Position numbers and translations under genes: made by a program. Positions 6,162 to 6,602 of a stretch of 6,602 nt of DNA are shown piece by piece; positions within the stretch are counted from its first letter, which is position 1, and each line of letters opens with the position of its first letter. The stretch is from Candidatus Kerfeldbacteria bacterium. Its GTDB lineage: Bacteria > Patescibacteriota > Patescibacteriia > SBBC01 > CAIJZX01. The DNA lies in the NCBI GenBank assembly GCA_016217865.1, contig JACRFO010000102.1, forward strand, positions 1 through 6,602, given 5' to 3'. Under the pieces are notes generated by a model. The model did no database searches. It was given only the letters and a program-made list of their open reading frames with translations, and was not told the DNA's origin.

Positions 6162-6401
6162 GTTCCCGGTGTCATCGTTGTTCTATACACTGTCCTTGGG
6201 ACGCCGAATCGCCCGGTTCCGTGGAATCGAGCTCTAGCGTACCCAGCGGCCAAAACGCTGCTTCTTCGCGTTCAGGCGCTTCATCCTGCTTTGCAGGACT
6301 CACGCGTGAGTGCCGGACCCGCGTCGCAGCAGCCTCACGCCATTGTTCGGCGTGAGAACCAGGCCCGCTTACATTCGTAAAGGACGCGGTGAGCCGGGAA
6401 C
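6162..6401 (+). ncRNA. Candidate structured non-coding RNA, about 240 nt, unclassified
   Basis: This stretch has no convincing ORF on either strand but is full of perfect stems. The ends pair: GTTCCCGG (6162-6169) with CCGGGAAC (6394-6401). Local hairpins are CGGTTC/GAATCG (6214-6229), CAGCG/CGCTG (6244-6260), TCCTGC/GCAGGA with a TTT loop (6284-6298), ACTCA/TGAGT (6298-6311) and CTCACGCC/GGCGTGAG (6334-6356). CCGCGTC (6319-6325) pairs with GACGCGG (6383-6389) and encloses the last hairpin and a TTAC/GTAA hairpin. A promoter sits exactly upstream on the plus strand. I found none of the signature motifs of RNase P RNA, tmRNA or SRP RNA, and the row of hairpins is unlike 6S RNA. There is no T-tract at the 3' end; six A follow, so the 3' end may be processed. 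Confidence 0.55.
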
Positions 6402-6415
6402 AAAAAAGATCATAG

Positions 6416-6445
6416 AAAAAACCTCTCGTCAGCTGACCGAGAGGT
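6416..6445 (-). terminator. Terminator of the minus-strand micropeptide gene
   Basis: A perfect 8 bp stem, 6421-6428 with 6438-6445, closes a 9 nt loop. On the minus strand it is followed at once by six T (6421-6416). The core GTCAGCTGAC (6428-6437) is itself a palindrome. There is no T-tract on the plus side, so it works for minus-strand transcripts only. Confidence 0.85.
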
Positions 6446-6456
6446 GTGCTTGGCTG

Positions 6457-6513
6457 TTACCGCCGGATCCACCACAGCAGATCGAGCAGCATCAGCACGA
6501 TGCCGACGTCCAT
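6457..6513 (-). CDS. Hydrophobic micropeptide, 18 residues
   Basis: The predicted product is MDVGIVLMLLDLLWWIRR: one acidic residue after Met, a hydrophobic run interrupted by Asp11, a Trp-Trp pair and a basic end. It could lie in or on the membrane as a short helix. Support for translation is AAGGAG (6520-6525, minus strand) 6 nt before the ATG, in good SD position, and a strong terminator 11 nt after the TAA. A possible -10 lies upstream. I recognise no family. It may be a small membrane peptide, a toxin-like peptide or a leader peptide. ORFs of this length occur by chance, so the flanking signals carry the call. Confidence 0.55.
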   Translation of the reverse strand: MDVGIVLMLLDLLWWIRR

Positions 6514-6554
6514 GACGGGCTCCTTCCCAAGCCTTGCTGGGCTCGAGCAGGCGC

Positions 6555-6570
6555 CGTTGGCGTCCCAACG
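6555..6570 (-). promoter_or_regulatory. Hairpin in the leader of the micropeptide gene
   Basis: CGTTGG and CCAACG form a perfect 6 bp stem with a 4 nt loop. It lies about 40 nt upstream of the minus-strand ATG at 6513, inside the predicted 5' leader. GGCGCC and GCTCGAGC palindromes lie between it and the SD. It may stabilise or regulate the leader. Confidence 0.35.
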
Positions 6571-6587
6571 ACCACGGGTGCCGACGA

Positions 6588-6593
6588 AGGATA
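6588..6593 (-). promoter_or_regulatory. Possible -10 box of the micropeptide gene, -35 outside window
   Basis: TATCCT on the minus strand (4 of 6 to TATAAT) would place the start point near 6581 and give a leader of about 68 nt. The matching -35 would lie beyond the right edge, so the promoter cannot be confirmed. Confidence 0.3.
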
Positions 6594-6602
6594 GGACGCT
6601 AC

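Noticed and set aside
6200..6235. tRNA T-arm-like sequence (GGTTCCGTGGAATC)
   Set aside because: There is no acceptor stem, anticodon arm or correct T-loop around it; the pairing is explained by a simple 6 bp hairpin at 6214-6229.
6075..6380. 101-codon plus-strand open frame across the end of the 140-residue gene and the intergenic region
   Set aside because: No SD, its start lies inside the preceding gene in another frame, and the product is Pro/Arg-rich with no family-like features. The region is better explained by a promoter and RNA stems.
6416..6513. Trp-type attenuator: leader peptide with tandem Trp codons followed by a terminator
   Set aside because: No minus-strand gene follows the terminator within the window; the downstream DNA is the structured-RNA region, so there is nothing for an attenuator to control.
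6310..6594. 94-codon plus-strand open frame at the right end
   Set aside because: No SD, low-complexity charged product, and it runs through the RNA, the minus-strand terminator and the micropeptide gene.

Overview
The window looks like a chromosomal piece of a small-genome bacterium of the Patescibacteria (CPR) type, with a moderately high G+C content. This is inferred from three things. A single-domain response regulator carries the K-A-N variant after its switch lysine, which I associate with CPR receivers. The nucleoside diphosphate kinase is about 200 residues, against roughly 140-150 for the common form. The spacing is very tight, and the housekeeping genes mostly lack Shine-Dalgarno (SD) sequences. 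I cannot name a species or class.

Layout. (1) Bases 1-1533: the 3' three quarters of ligA, cut by the left edge. (2) 1576-3303: gatC and gatA, abutting stop-to-start; gatB is not in the window. (3) 3349-4345: a stand-alone REC-domain protein followed after 10 nt by a long-form ndk, probably one transcript. (4) 4503-6109: four short genes of unknown function, three of them membrane proteins of 69, 142 and 140 residues and one an 80-residue zinc-ribbon-like protein. Each looks like its own unit with a sigma70-type promoter, an SD, an ORF and a hairpin terminator, laid head to tail so that in three of the four junctions after these genes the T-tract of one terminator lies within about 6 nt of the next -35 box. 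(5) 6127-6401: a good promoter with no ORF behind it, followed by about 240 nt rich in perfect stems. Its predicted first and last eight bases are exact complements, which suggests an unclassified structured RNA. (6) 6457-6513, minus strand: an 18-codon hydrophobic ORF with a strong SD and a strong terminator, convergent with the RNA.

How the parts work together. ligA (replication and repair), gatCA (Gln/Asn-tRNA synthesis by transamidation) and ndk (NTP balance) are housekeeping genes. gatC and the response regulator gene appear to be transcribed from promoters whose predicted start points fall at, or 2-3 nt before, the ATG, so they are probably leaderless. The small genes on the right use 5' leaders and consensus SDs. 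The right-hand third holds the less explained biology: the structured RNA, the convergent micropeptide gene and the row of promoter-ORF-terminator cassettes.
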